A stretch of 64,000 nt of DNA from Megascapheus bottae (GCA_024803745.1 JANJXV010000013.1:13381001-13445000); one strand, 5' to 3'. Positions 22,664-33,249 are shown, numbered from the stretch's first letter. The notes: generated by a model from the letters alone, not told the origin. Numbers and translations: made by a program.

Positions 22664-23164
22664 CCATATCCTCTTGAGCTTCACAGCCCTGGACAAAGCC
22701 TCAGCCACCGCCATCGACGTCTAGTTTAGACAGCTTTATTTTCAGTCGTTTCCTTGTCCCCTTAGTGCACTGTCCCTCACGCACAAAAGGATCCCACTCG
22801 GACTGGAACAACTTTGACTTTTCAGCGTCGAACACACTCTCACCTGCGACTTCTCCATCCTCCTGGTCAAGAAAGGTGACTTCCCACCCTCACCTGCCTT
22901 TCTTATGGCATGTTTGAGCTCTTCATCTGAACGAATGACAGTTAATGGAATATCTCTGCTGTGTGAGTAATGTTTGGTTAGTTTTATTTAATCCTCAAAC
23001 CACAGCTAGGAGGTATGTCTTATTGGAGAGGTAACTTTAATGCCCAAATCAGGAAACAACCAGCAGCTCCTGCTGGGATTCAGATTGGGATTTCAGGGCC
23101 TTCAAATGCCATGCTCTTCCAGACAGCCTTTCCCAGCCCAGATCTTGCTTTAAAGAAAAGAAAA
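22664..23164. other. Upstream flank of the ARHGEF17 CpG island
   Basis: Ordinary non-CpG sequence with only a MIR-like fragment; no gene seen. Confidence 0.5.
23005..23110 (-). mobile_element. MIR-like fragment
   Basis: TTATTTAATCCTCAAACC, AGGAGGTATG and the later GGATTCAGATTGGGATTTC resemble a diverged antisense MIR. Confidence 0.4.
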
Positions 23165-23380
23165 GGTGCTCATGGCTCACTCCTGTAACCCTAGCTACTC
23201 AGGAGGCTGAGATCTGATGATCGAGGTTTGAAGCCAGCCCAGACAGGAATGTCTGTGACACTCATCTCCAATGAACAGCCAGAAAAACCGTAAGTGGTGC
23301 TATGGCTGAAAGTGGTAGAGTACTAGCCTTGAGTGAAGAAGCTCAGTGATAGTGTCCAGCCCCTGCGTTGAAGCCCCACC
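23165..23380 (+). mobile_element. B1 + right-module dimeric SINE
   Basis: CTACTCAGGAGGCTGAGATC, then GTGGTAGAGTACTAGCCTTGA, then GCGTTGAAGCCCC are in order. Confidence 0.85.
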
Positions 23381-23622
23381 TCCACCCCTCCCCCCAAAAG
23401 ACCAAACACAACAACAGAAAGTTCTCTTTCCCTGAGACCCCCAGCAGCAACCCTCTGTCAGAGCTCAATCTCCATGGGACTAGAAGACAGCCTTCACTGT
23501 CCCCTACCCACTCAGCCCTGCATCAGCCTCCTTCAGAACCTTCTGTGGTTCTCAACCAGTAGCCACCCCAGTACTAGCCCACAGGAAGGAGAGCTAGCGT
23601 GCTCTCTCACGCGCTCTCTCTC

Positions 23623-23623
<1 letters not shown>

Positions 23624-23702
<79 letters not shown>
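23624..23702. repeat. (TC)n microsatellite
   Basis: About 35 nearly perfect CT units form a long polypyrimidine tract. Confidence 0.97.
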
Positions 23703-23704
<2 letters not shown>

Positions 23705-24172
23705 CTACTCCTCCAGCAGTGCCTTGAGGCCAAAGGTCCTCCTTCCCCTGAGTTGAGTTGAGACATGTTCTAGTAAGGCCCTCACTCAATCATGGCTTAG
23801 CTTTGCCTCAGGGAAACTTGGAGTGAATCTAGTAAATTTCTTTTCGCTTGGAAATTAGTGGTCAAGGAAGAGCTCAGATGGAGCTTATGCCTTTCTGCCC
23901 TGTCTTTAGGCAGATCTCTGCTTCTCTAGGCCTCAGATGCCTTGTCTGAAAAGTGAGGAGTGGGTCAGGTTTCTTTTCTGACTTCCAAGGGTGAGCTCTC
24001 TGACACTGAACTCAGACTCTTATTTTCCTTAAAGTCTTCTTTCTTTGATTTTGGGGCATGTTTTAGGAGTATAGTGGGAGGAAATCTCATTCAGGAGCCT
24101 GTCTTTCCCATAATGGAATATGCACCTTTTCAAACTCCTTCATACCCTCTTCTATTTCTGCTTTTCTCCTCC

Positions 24173-24278
24173 TTCTTAGACTGTGTCTATGTAGCCCAGG
24201 ATGGCCTCAAACTTGTGATCCTCCTACCTCAGCTCCAGAATACTGGAATCACAGGTTATCCCACCATACCGGGTTATG
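24173..24278 (-). mobile_element. B1 monomer
   Basis: GTAGCCCAGGATGGCCTCAAA and GGAATCACAGGTTATCCCACC are the antisense B1 landmarks; no right module is joined. Confidence 0.7.
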
Positions 24279-25682
24279 TTCTGCCTTCTGATCATTTCAG
24301 AGACAGAGATCCTTATTCCATGTCACAGATGGTGGAGAAGTGTGGCGACTCAGGCCACAGGTTCCCAGAGTGCTTGTGGGCTGGACACTGAGGTGAGCTG
24401 GCTGAGGTGGGAGAGTATTTAAGGATCTAGGCTGGGCCTTGGTTCAAAAGGAAGTCAATCAGGATATCCTATGTGTCCAGGGAGGCCTCACACCCAAGCT
24501 TTTATAGTCCCAGATGAGACTACATAAAAGAAAACTATTCTGCTAGGGGCTAGGAGTATTGGGCTCAGTGAACAGGGGAATATTGACTGCTAATATTCTG
24601 AAACCAGGCCTATCCCTGCCCAATATACCCCCACCTTTTAGCCTTAGGCTCCCCATTTATGAGCCCATTCCTTCTGACAGCCTTGAGCCTTAGATAAGGA
24701 ATTAGCTAAGGAGAGTTGACCATCCTTCAGACTAGCTCAGGTTCTCTCCTCTAACCCTAGCACCCAGTGTCTTTCAGCCATGACCATCTCATAAGCTTTT
24801 CTCCCTTAGGATCCATTGTCCAGCAAGATATCTGGCATTCAATAGGTGCTGAAGCCCCTAGATAAGAATCTAGGGCCAGAGTATGAAACTGGGCCATCTC
24901 AAAGGAGTAACAGAATGCCTGCTACACAGTGAGCTAGAGAGGAAGGTGCTGGCTGCTGCAGCTGGGACAAACCCAATGCTCTTGTCTGTTTCTGTGTGGA
25001 ATGGAAATCTCCCCAGGATGGGCCCTGATTCCTGATTTCTTTCATTCCCCAATCCTGGGTCCCCTTATCCTGGCTCTCTGTCCTCAAGTAACAAGACTTG
25101 AAGGTCTTTGTCCTGGGAGATTCTCCCCAGGACTGACCTTCCTCAGAACTATCCTCTTCCATTTTTTTTTTTTTTTTGCCTACCACCTCCACTTTCACCC
25201 CTTCCTCCATGCAGAGACCCCCTCCAGGCTTTTGTCTCTGCATCCTTGTTCCTTTCTGCCCTTCCATCCACCTTCTCAGCCTCAAGCCACACCCGCAGGC
25301 CATGTCCCCTTCTCTAATGACGCCTTCAGAGATGTTTCCAGACATGTTACTTCCCTAGGCTAGACTCTGATCCCACCCCAACGCAAATCACTGCCCAATT
25401 CTTCACCTGGGTACACCAGGTGAGACCACAATGTCACAAAGAGATTCGTTTCAGCTGTGGGTAACAAAGGCCCAAAAACCAAATATTAAAAAAAAACAAC
25501 ATTTATTTCTCTCCCATGCAAAAAAGTTCAAATTAGGATGGTTGGTGACCCAAGCTGCTCACAGTTTCTGGCTCTACAAGCCATAGAAGGAACCAGGCCC
25601 TCATGGTTCATGACAGTACTCCAGTTGTCCCCTCTGCCTTAGAAGCAACAAGAAGGCACAGGGCCAAGTTTGTTGTTTTGTT
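24279..25682. other. Intergenic sequence, little recognisable
   Basis: A T-run at about 25161-25176 and an AATAAA on the minus strand at 25502-25507 are the only landmarks. Confidence 0.5.
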
Positions 25683-25842
25683 GTTTTTCCTAGGATTTTT
25701 TTCTTGCACTTACAGGTTTCTGGTGATTAAGTGGAGATAAGAATCTTATGGACATTTATGCCTGGGCTAGCTTTGAACCTTGATCCTCAAATCTCAGCCT
25801 CCTGACTAGCTAGGATTACAGGCATAAACCACCAGCACCAGG
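25683..25842 (-). mobile_element. B1-type SINE, mostly left module
   Basis: GAGATAAGAATCTTATGGAC and CTAGCTAGGATTACAGGCATA mark the antisense left half; the right module is lost. Confidence 0.75.
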
Positions 25843-25854
25843 AAAGTCATTAGT

Positions 25855-25953
25855 TTTTGATACAGGGTCTCACTATATAGGCTAGGCTGGCCTTGAACTC
25901 TCAGTATCCTCCTGACTCACGCTGGAGTTACAGGTCTGTACCACTAGGCCCAA
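25855..25953 (-). mobile_element. B1 monomer
   Basis: ACAGGGTCTCACTATATAGG and GGCTGGCCTTGAACTCTCAG are antisense B1 hallmarks. Confidence 0.75.
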
Positions 25954-26063
25954 ATGCTAGGAAGAAGATAGAGAAGGTCTCATCTCTAAATACACCACCT
26001 AGTGCTAGACATGCTCCTTTCATGCAATATTAAAGTGCCCTGGGACACTTTGCTGTTACTCTG

Positions 26064-26247
26064 TGATCAGGAGTAAGAGGCCTGTATAGATGCAAGAGAG
26101 TTCTAGAAGTGAAGTTTCCATCTTCTGAAGCCAGCGCTCAGCTAAAGGGAAGGAGTGATCAGGAGTAAGAGGCCTGTATAGATGCAAGAGAGTTCTAGAA
26201 GTGAAGTTTCCATCTTCTGAAGCCAGTGCTCAGCTAAAGGGAAGGAC
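26064..26247. repeat. 92-bp perfect-register tandem duplication (two copies)
   Basis: Copy 1 is 26064-26155 and copy 2 is 26156-26247. They differ at only two positions (CAGCGCTC versus CAGTGCTC, and the last base G versus C). The unit is not a SINE or simple repeat; it begins TGATCAGGAGTAAGAGG. Confidence 0.95.
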
Positions 26248-26294
26248 TGATAGTATGGCTGAGGTCCAGCTGCCTCTGTCTTTCCTCCCTAGGT

Positions 26295-26308
26295 CCACAA
26301 GGTGGCAG
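26295..26308 (+). promoter_or_regulatory. Weaker candidate CTCF site between ARHGEF17 and P2RY6
   Basis: CCACAAGGTGGCAG matches the CTCF core with one mismatch (A at the fifth position). It lies just downstream (plus sense) of the 92-bp duplication, pointing opposite to the two other candidates. Confidence 0.3.
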
Positions 26309-26899
26309 GTGAAGTAAAGGAACGCAGACAGTGATGCAGTGTGGGGAGGCACCAGGGTACCAAGTGGGTTAAGAGGCTCGCGTTTCCTAAGGATGGAGCA
26401 GGGTAGTTGGGCCCTTGAAGGATGGGGCTGAAAGAGCATCAGGGTATCTCTGGTGCAGAAGGTGGTGGTACAGGCCAAATCCTGAGGCTGTGGAAGAGGC
26501 AGGTGAAGGAGAGATGGGGTCTGGCTTCCTAATATCTGATGCTCTGGTCTTTATAGCTTCTCTTCTGCATACCTTTCTGCACACCAGCCTTCTTCCAGGT
26601 TTAACTATGCCTAGCTCTTTCCCTTTCTTTTCCATACTTTCATACAAGGCTACAAGGCATCTTCTCCAGGACAGACACACAGGAGATAGACCCAGGCAGC
26701 ACTTCTGTCTGAGGCTCTTTCACGTAGCCTTGAACATCTGGTTCTCCTGACCCCTCTGTACATTGCTTTTTCCTGGCTTTTGTCTGTCACATCCCTGATA
26801 CCACTCGGCCAGTGTTGCTGGCTCCAGCCAATGGGAGCCTGCATGGAGCAGGGCTGGGGCTGGTTTTCCTAAGGTTCTGGAAACACCCAGGCTTGAGCA

Positions 26900-27423
26900 T
26901 CCAGATATTACTTAAGGTTTACTAAATGAGGATATCATTCCTGTCCACCAGGAAGCACATATGCAACCCTCAAAATGCAGTAGCTCCAATGCTCCTTCCT
27001 GGAAGCTCTCACTTCCCTTTCCCATCTTCTCTCACCCCATTTCACTGGTAACTTCCAAAGTATGTATTACAGTATAAAGTACAGTAAGGTACAATATCTC
27101 TATTACAGTATACTCACTCTAGTTCTGTGAGCAGCTTAACCACAGGTTTCTTAACTTGATGGCTGACTGGGAACTTCTGGAGGGCCAGGTCCAGGCCTGA
27201 TGGTCTTTATCTACACAAACCCTGGTCCAGGGAGAGGGTTCAATAAATAGCTTGTGGGATTCGGGCGGGGGGTGTCTGTGGGTGGCCTTACTCCATGCCT
27301 GAGAGAGCTAAGTTTTAACTGTCTCCTTGGAATTTGGAGGGGTGGTTGGGGAGGGGAGTTCAGGTCCTCTGGCCATCATGGCAAATCCATAGCTGCCCAG
27401 GCCTAGGGTCCTCGCCTGTGGGT
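26900..27423 (-). other. P2RY6: Probable proximal P2RY6 3' UTR
   Basis: This is the single-copy sequence directly downstream of the P2RY6 stop codon. No AATAAA occurs on the minus strand close by. Variant signals occur as AGTAAA near 26920-26925 and TATAAA near 26548, and a canonical AATAAA lies at about 25502-25507, so the true 3' end is undecided. It contains three miR-144/101-type seed matches at 27068-27111. Confidence 0.45.
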
Positions 27424-28413
27424 TCAGCTAGGTCGCCGTCGCTGCCACTTGGCTGTGAGTTTCTGGAGGAGCTCGTGAGGCCGCCGGCGGAACTTCTGCT
27501 GAGTGAAATAGAAGAGGATGGGGTCCAGCACGCTGTTGGCGCTGGCAAAGGGCCGTGTGCCTTTGTAGGCGGCGGCAAAGGCCTCTAGCACTGGGCAGGA
27601 GACACCGGACGTAGAGCGCACAGCCAGGTAGGCTGTCTTGGTGATGTGGAAAGGCAAGAAGCTAATGACAAAGACAGCGGCCACCACCACAGCCATGCGG
27701 GCTGCCTTGCCACGCCTCTCTCGAGCCACCGGCCCAGCTGGGCCATCATGGCGGCACAAGCGGCGAGCCAGGAGACAGTAACAGGCCAGCAAGGCTGCAA
27801 AGGGCAGCAAGAATCCAATGACTGTGAGGGCCATGCCATACGGCAAGTAGCGGGTGGCCAGTGCAGGCGGGCTCAGGTCGTAGCAGACTGTGCGATTCCG
27901 CTGGGTGCCAGTGGCAGCAAATACAGCCGTGGGCAAACACTGGGCTGTCACCACCAGCCACACAGCTCCACACACCAGCCAGGCAGCACGGCGGCCCCCA
28001 CGCTTGTGCCAGGGGGCCAAAGGGTGGCAGATGCCCAGGTAACGCTGGAAGCTGATGCAGGTGAGGAAGAGGATGCTGCCGTGTAGGTTGGCATAGAAGA
28101 GGAAGCGTACCAGGCGGCAGGCCAGGTCACCAAAGGGCCAGTGGTCCCGCTGGGCGTAGTTGTAGATGAGCAGGGGCAGCGAGCAAGCATACAACAGGTC
28201 AGCCAGGGCCAAGTTCAAGGTGTACACAGCTGTGCGGGTCAGGGCCCGGCGGGATGTACAGATCTGGGCGATGACACAGATGTTCAGGGGTAGGCCGGCT
28301 GCCAAGACCACTGAATACACGGGTGGGAGCAGCAGCCATTTGAAGTCTTCTCGGTAGACGCAAGAAGTGGGTGGCAAGTTCAGAACCTGGATTGTGTCAT
28401 TGTCCCACTCCAT
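27424..28413 (-). CDS. P2RY6: P2RY6, pyrimidinergic P2Y6 receptor (UDP receptor), complete CDS
   Basis: The 329-residue product is a rhodopsin-family GPCR of the plasma membrane that senses UDP and signals mainly through Gq/phospholipase C. It starts MEWDNDTIQVLNLPPTSCVY and matches human P2Y6 nearly throughout, at almost the same length (human 328). Seven membrane segments are visible, from about 27-50 (TM1) to about 281-304 (TM7). The TM3-ECL2 disulphide cysteines are C99 and C177. Nucleotide-contact residues known in P2Y receptors are present: R103, H256, K259 and R287. The DRY position reads FQRY (122-125) and the NPxxY position reads DPILF (297-301), both normal for this receptor. N-glycosylation sequons are at N5 and N173. 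The C-terminus ends KWQRRRPS, slightly different from human as I remember it. The CDS lies in one exon with no frame breaks. Confidence 0.98.
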   Translation of the reverse strand: MEWDNDTIQVLNLPPTSCVYREDFKWLLLPPVYSVVLAAGLPLNICVIAQICTSRRALTRTAVYTLNLALADLLYACSLPLLIYNYAQRDHWPFGDLACRLVRFLFYANLHGSILFLTCISFQRYLGICHPLAPWHKRGGRRAAWLVCGAVWLVVTAQCLPTAVFAATGTQRNRTVCYDLSPPALATRYLPYGMALTVIGFLLPFAALLACYCLLARRLCRHDGPAGPVARERRGKAARMAVVVAAVFVISFLPFHITKTAYLAVRSTSGVSCPVLEAFAAAYKGTRPFASANSVLDPILFYFTQQKFRRRPHELLQKLTAKWQRRRPS

Positions 28414-28447
28414 GGCTGCCCAGCTGGGCCTTCTACACTCGGAGAGC
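28414..28447 (-). other. P2RY6: P2RY6 5' UTR portion of the coding exon with splice acceptor
   Basis: Just upstream of the ATG the minus strand reads TTGTTCCCCCAG|GCTCTCC, a plausible acceptor with a short pyrimidine tract, leaving 34 nt of leader before the ATG. Human P2RY6 has several non-coding 5' exons joined to a single coding exon, so an acceptor here is expected. It has not been confirmed by transcript data. Confidence 0.6.
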
Positions 28448-28642
28448 CTGGGGGAACAATATATAACCTGTGAATGATATGTTCACTATGTATCCAGTTG
28501 GCCTTGTCTCTCTCTGGGCCTTAATCTCTCAAGCTTTATAAGTAGGGTACCAACTTTGTTATCTCCTGTACTTACTACTCTAGGGCCTGCACAGTCCCCA
28601 CTGTAAGGAAACATGGAATACTATAGAAAGAAATGGACCCAT

Positions 28643-28885
28643 GGGCTGGGTGCCAGAGGCTCACACCTGTAATCCTAGCTATTCAGGAGGCTGAGATCTG
28701 AGGAAGTTCAAAGCCAGCCCGGGTCGGAAAGTCTGTGAGATTCTTATCTCCAAGTAAGCATAGAAAAAGCTTGAAGTGGTGATGTGGCTCAAATGGTAGA
28801 GTGCTAGCTTTGGGCAAAAAGTTGCTCAGAGACAGTGCCCAGGCTCAGAGCTCAAGCCTAGGACTGGCCAAAAGAAAAAAAAAAA
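28643..28885 (+). mobile_element. B1 + right-module dimeric SINE (good reference copy)
   Basis: CTCACACCTGTAATCCTAGCT, GAGGCTGAGATCTGAGG, then GTGGCTCAAATGGTAGAGTGC and CAGAGCTCAAGCCTAGGAC show the left 7SL-like half and right tRNA-like half clearly. It ends in an A-rich tail. Confidence 0.92.
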
Positions 28886-28982
28886 GGAAGAAAGAAAAAG
28901 AACTGTACTTATTACTTATGTAACTGAAACCCCTTATATAGCCTTTTATAATATAGCTATTAAAAAATAAAAATCAAGGTCA

Positions 28983-29218
28983 AAAACTAGTGGCTCACAC
29001 TCATAGTCCTAGCTACTCAGTAGGCTGAGATTTGAGGATCACAGTTCAAAGCCGGCACAGGCAGGAAAACTCATGAGACTTTTTTCTTTTAATCTCCAAT
29101 TAACCACCAGAAAAACCAGAAGTGGCATTGTGGTTCAAAATGGTAGAGTACTAGCCTTGAGCAAAAGACTCCGGGACAGCATCCAGGCTCCAAATTCAAG
29201 CCCCACAACTGACAATAA
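28983..29218 (+). mobile_element. B1 + right-module dimeric SINE
   Basis: A sense copy shortly after the previous one, with ATCTCCAATTAACCACCAG linking the two modules. Confidence 0.88.
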
Positions 29219-29402
29219 GTAAATAAATTAATAAAATTAAAATTAAAATTACTTTCCCAGAGCACTTCTATTCATCCTTCAAAATCCTGATTAAATGTCT
29301 CCTCTGTTCTGTTAGTGGAAGTTGATGACTTAGGTTTAATTGCAATTCTGCTACTTATATTATCTTGGAGTTAGTGATCGAGCCTCTTTTCTTTCTTCTT
29401 CT

Positions 29403-29643
29403 TTTTTTTTTTTTTTTTTTTTGTTGATTGTAGAGCTTGAACTCTGGGCCTGGGTGTTGTCCCTGAGCTCTTCAGCTCAAGTCTACCACCCTACCCTTTG
29501 AGCCACAGACCCACTTATAGTTTTCTAGTGAGAGTCTCATGGACTTTAGTGTCCAGGCTGGCTTTGAACCCTGATCCTCAGATCTCAGCTTTCTGAGTAC
29601 CTAGGAGTGAGTAGTACAGGTGTGAGCCACTGTGCCTGGCTGT
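29403..29643 (-). mobile_element. B1 + right-module dimeric SINE
   Basis: Antisense copy with a poly-T head of about 20 bases (its A-tail). Facing copies at 28643-29218 could pair with it in RNA. Confidence 0.88.
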
Positions 29644-29999
29644 GATCTAGCCTTTCTGAGGCTCAATCTCCCCCATTTGAGCGATCAATGGGGGAATGTT
29701 GTGCCACCTCTCAGGAATCTTCTGTGGTGAACAGCACTACATTATACCACCCAGGGCTTCCTCAGAGCTCCCTGGGACCTGTAGTTGTGGGGGATTCTGC
29801 CTGTATTGTACAGGCCAAGGACCTCATGATAAGTGCTAGATTTTCTGCTTTTTTTCTCTGTGTCTTAGAGCCAGGTCTGAAGTCTGGATTAACTGTTTTT
29901 TAACCCAAAGGAGTATAGCAGTCACATACCAAGAGCTCACTGGCAGCAGCTTCAACTTCTGCAGCTTGAATTTTGCCTTCTAAAGCCATGGTTGGGTTT

Positions 30000-30029
30000 T
30001 GTTGTTGTTGCTGTTGTTGTTGTTGTTTG
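30000..30029. repeat. (GTT)n microsatellite
   Basis: About ten GTT units with one GCT interruption. Confidence 0.9.
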
Positions 30030-30134
30030 TTATCTGTAAAATAGGGGAAAGAAAAGACTTAGGAGGTCCCTAAAATCTCTTTCCAAGAGGCCTGAAAAAA
30101 CAGAGGCGACTCAAGCAAAGCCATGGGCATTACC

Positions 30135-30148
30135 GTGCCCCCTGGTGG
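30135..30148 (-). promoter_or_regulatory. Candidate CTCF site upstream of P2RY6
   Basis: The minus strand reads CCACCAGGGGGCAC, which fits every position of the CTCF core CCASYAGRKGGCRS and is flanked by TATGG on its 5' side. It lies outside recognised repeats, about 1.7 kb upstream of the P2RY6 ATG. Confidence 0.6.
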
Positions 30149-30744
30149 CCATAGAGAAAATAGTTTCCTCAAAGGCAAATGGGTGAAGCTCACAGAAACA
30201 GAAATCCAGACACCTTGAGTGGCAGGAAGAGCAACACAATTAGTGAATTAGAAGCAGAGCCAGAACCAGGACCTCTCAAGCCAGTTCAGAGGAAATGCTC
30301 AGTCCATAGTCCTGAGAGGTGGAGGTTACAATGTAGCTTCAGAGCTAGGCAACCCTGAGGGGGTGGGGATATTGGCTCCCCTGCCATGCCAAGTGCCTAG
30401 TTACTCATCTTTTCTGGTCTGGTGTCATCAGTAGTAAAATGTACGTGGGACTGACATGTGATTGTACCCTGTCCTTGATACTACCCCTCACTGGTTCAGA
30501 ATGAGTTTGGGGGTCTCATAGGAAGGGTTTCATGATGGAGGGGGTCTGATTCTTGGGTCCTCCTTCTGGATAATTGTGTTTCCATATTATGGATGACTAT
30601 AGGGAATTTACAGCTCAAATCCAATGACCTGTAAAGCAGAGCTTTTGGGATAAGGAGTTCGGTCCTCCCTTCTCCCTATTTTACATATGGGAAAAACTGA
30701 GCCCTAGAACAAACTAGAAAGTCCTGCAAATGCACTCAGAGGGT

Positions 30745-30950
30745 ATGAAAGAGTTGAGGCTGAATATATGGACTCTGGCTGGCTCAAATCCCAGCTCAGT
30801 CCCATGTGTGAACTGTGTCACCTTGGGCATAATACTTACCCAGGCACTTCAGTTTCTTCATCTGTAAAATGGGATAAAGTGGCACCTATCTCATAAGGTT
30901 GTGGTGAGGGCTAGCACCTGGCACATTGCCAATTGTTAGCCATTCCTTTT
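30745..30950 (+). mobile_element. MIR SINE
   Basis: The sense MIR core is clear: GGACTCTGGCTGGCTCAAATC, TGTGTCACCTTGGGCA, CAGTTTCTTCATCTGTAAAA and TCTCATAAGGTTGTGGTGAG. Confidence 0.8.
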
Positions 30951-30955
30951 ATCGT

Positions 30956-31060
30956 TTGGTTTTGAGACAGGGTCTTACTGTGTAGTCCAAATTGGCCTCA
31001 AACTTGACATCTTCCTCTTCCTACTTCAGAGTGCTGATTAATAGGTGTATGCCATGATGG
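30956..31060 (-). mobile_element. B1 monomer
   Basis: TTTTGAGACAGGGTCTTACTG and TGGCCTCAAACTTGACATC are antisense B1 landmarks. Confidence 0.65.
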
Positions 31061-31069
31061 TCTTCCTTC

Positions 31070-31298
31070 CTTTGTGCTGGTCCTGGGGATTGAACTCTGG
31101 GCCATCCCTGAGCTTTTTTGCTCAAAGCTAGTGCTCTACCACTTGAGCCATGGATTCATTTCTGGATTTTTGATGATTAACTGAAGATAAGAGTCGTACA
31201 AACTCTTCTGCCCAAACTATAATTCAAACTATAATTCTCAGATCTCAGCTTCCTGAGTAACTAGGATTGCAGGCATGAGCCACCAGTGCCCACCTAGC
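31070..31298 (-). mobile_element. B1 + right-module dimeric SINE
   Basis: Antisense copy: GTGCTCTACCACTTGAGCCAT, then GATGATTAACTGAAGATAAG, then CTAGGATTGCAGGCATGAGCC. Confidence 0.88.
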
Positions 31299-31319
31299 GT
31301 ATAGAGTTGTTTTTGGTAG

Positions 31320-31827
31320 TAGTGGTTGCGGAATATTTTTTACTGACATATTGACATGACATCTCAGGATTACATTATGTCTAGAAACTTCTCTGCTTAT
31401 TAGAGGAAGACTTACTTAAAAACAAAACAAAACAAAAAACTTCTGCTTCTATTTCATGATAGTAAGAACCCACAGCATGAAGGTTATGATCTTAGCAGAT
31501 ATTTAGAGTACAGCATAGTATTGTTATTCATGGGCACAGCTTAGTGCAGAATATCTCTTGAACTTAGTAATGTTGCCTAATTGAACTACTACAACCAACA
31601 ACCCGTAGGTGTCTCCCCCAACTCCTGGCAACTGCCATGTAACTCTTGGCTTCTATAAGTTTTGAATATTTAGGCTCATCATAGAAACCAAATTGTGAAT
31701 TATTTGTATGTACTTATGATAGGCATAATGTTCTAAGATATAGCTATAATTGAATTCACTGGTTATTTCTTGAACTTGCACATGGTCTTGGAGATATAAA
31801 CATAACTAAATAGACATAAAAATCTAT
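31320..31827 (-). mobile_element. Old LINE-1 fragment, antisense
   Basis: The plus strand resembles the reverse complement of an old L1 3' region, with ACTACAACCAACAACCCG, TCCTGGCAACTGCCATGTAA and TATAAGTTTTGAATATTTAGG. It is diverged and the limits are approximate. Confidence 0.5.
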
Positions 31828-31968
31828 GGCTTTCTCAAGGCTAGCAGTCTGCCACTTGATCCACAGCACCACTTCTGGCTTTTTCTATGTATGTGGTACC
31901 AGGAATTGAACCCAGGGCTTCATGTGTGCTAGGTGAGCACTCTACTGCTAGGTCAAACTCCCGGCCTA
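31828..31968 (-). mobile_element. ID-like + right-module SINE, 3' truncated
   Basis: CAGCACCACTTCTGGCTTTT and GTGCTAGGTGAGCACTCTAC are present; the tail half of the right module is missing. Confidence 0.85.
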
Positions 31969-32052
31969 GCTTATAGATTTTTAAAACAGTATATCAGAGC
32001 CAAAATTTTTCCCCACTTAAAATTTTATCTTATTTATGTGTTTATTTATTTT

Positions 32053-32283
32053 GTGCCAGTATTGGAGCTTGAACCCAGGGTCTCTTGTTCTCACTTGACT
32101 TTTTTTCATTCAAGGCTGACATTCTATTACCTGAGCCATAGGCTTCTTTTACTGCTTTTTGCTGCTTAGAGATAAGTCTCACAGATTTTCTCTGCACTTT
32201 TCTGCCTAGTCTGGCTTCTAACCTCCACCCTCAGACCTAGTCTCCTGAATAGCTAGGATTATAAGCATGAGCCACCAGTGACT
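32053..32283 (-). mobile_element. B1 + right-module dimeric SINE, diverged
   Basis: GGAGCTTGAACCCAGGGTCTC, then ATAGCTAGGATTATAAGCATG, mark the ends. TATTT repeats precede it. Confidence 0.75.
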
Positions 32284-33249
32284 TCAAATTTTAATTTTAA
32301 TGTAATTATGTTACCCCAGTTCTGGAAAAAGCGATAGTGTTTGGATTGTCTGGTCTGTACCCCATGCCTCATATCACCTTTGGTTATGGAAGAGAGCTGT
32401 GTGCTGGAGAGGGGGTGGGTACACAAGGAAACTGGAAGCAGCAGGAGGGCCCCCAGGGGGCCAGGAAGGCAAATCCATCTGTATAGGTAGGAGTTCCTTT
32501 ATTCATCTCTACATTTGCTCATTCTTTCATTCATGCATTGCTTTCATTCACACATCTTACTGTTTGCTAGTTCAGTAGGTAGATGGGGGTGAGGGTACAC
32601 AGTTGCACATGTAGCTACAGATGTGCTCGCCTGAGGGAGAGGCCATTGTGCGCCACTGGGTGAAGGGAACTTTTCCTGGGAGAATGAAGGTCCCGGGCCT
32701 GAGGAACAGGGCGTAAGTGGCAGACAGGGTGAGGCAGACAGGGTCTAAGAGGAGACAAGCATGGGTGGAAGGATGCTGTGTCCATAAACCTTTCTTTGGG
32801 AAGCCTTGACATTTGTTAGACACTGCCCTAGAGACAGCCTTCTATAGTAGGCGGCTAGAGACTGGATCTCTGGTGAGATAGGGATTAGAGAAGGTGTCAA
32901 GGGAGCTGTCCTGCCTCCTGAAGGCCATGCCAGGATCCACCAGACCCCCATTCACTGAACATTCTGAGGACTGAGGACTGGTTGTTCTCTCCCTCCTGCA
33001 GGGCCTGCTCTATTTCTGGGTAGCAGCTGACACTGGCTTTGTCACTCATTCTTAGGCCTAAGTCCTGCACCAGCTCAAATCCCAGCCCCGCCACATCCCC
33101 ATTGCCCACAGTGGCTCTCAGGACAACCTTCCCATGAACCTCTGCCCTTGAGAAAACATCTGAGCCTCTCTCCTGATGTTCAAGGCTCTGCTCAGCCATT
33201 CCATCTCATCTGAATGACTGCAGGACCATTCTACTTTCCACTCTTTCTT
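32284..33249. other. Non-coding, nothing recognised
   Basis: ATTCATTCATTC-like words near 32500-32550 are the only simple sequence; no gene or SINE. Confidence 0.5.

Larger units (their letters stand above)
29645..30744. other. Single-copy stretch with the strong CTCF candidate
   Basis: Apart from the (GTT)n tract and the CTCF-like site at 30135, nothing was recognised. A non-coding P2RY6 leader exon could lie here. Confidence 0.4.

Noticed and set aside
22265..22714. 149-codon minus-strand frame upstream of ARHGEF17
   Set aside because: It lies entirely in the CpG island, competes with equally long plus-strand frames, and shows no recognisable domain.
23474..23789. Ser-Leu or Arg-Glu dipeptide-repeat frames
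   Set aside because: Translation of the (TC)n microsatellite.
27646..28357. Plus-strand frames opposite P2RY6
   Set aside because: Antisense shadows of a conserved receptor exon; codon constraint belongs to the minus strand.
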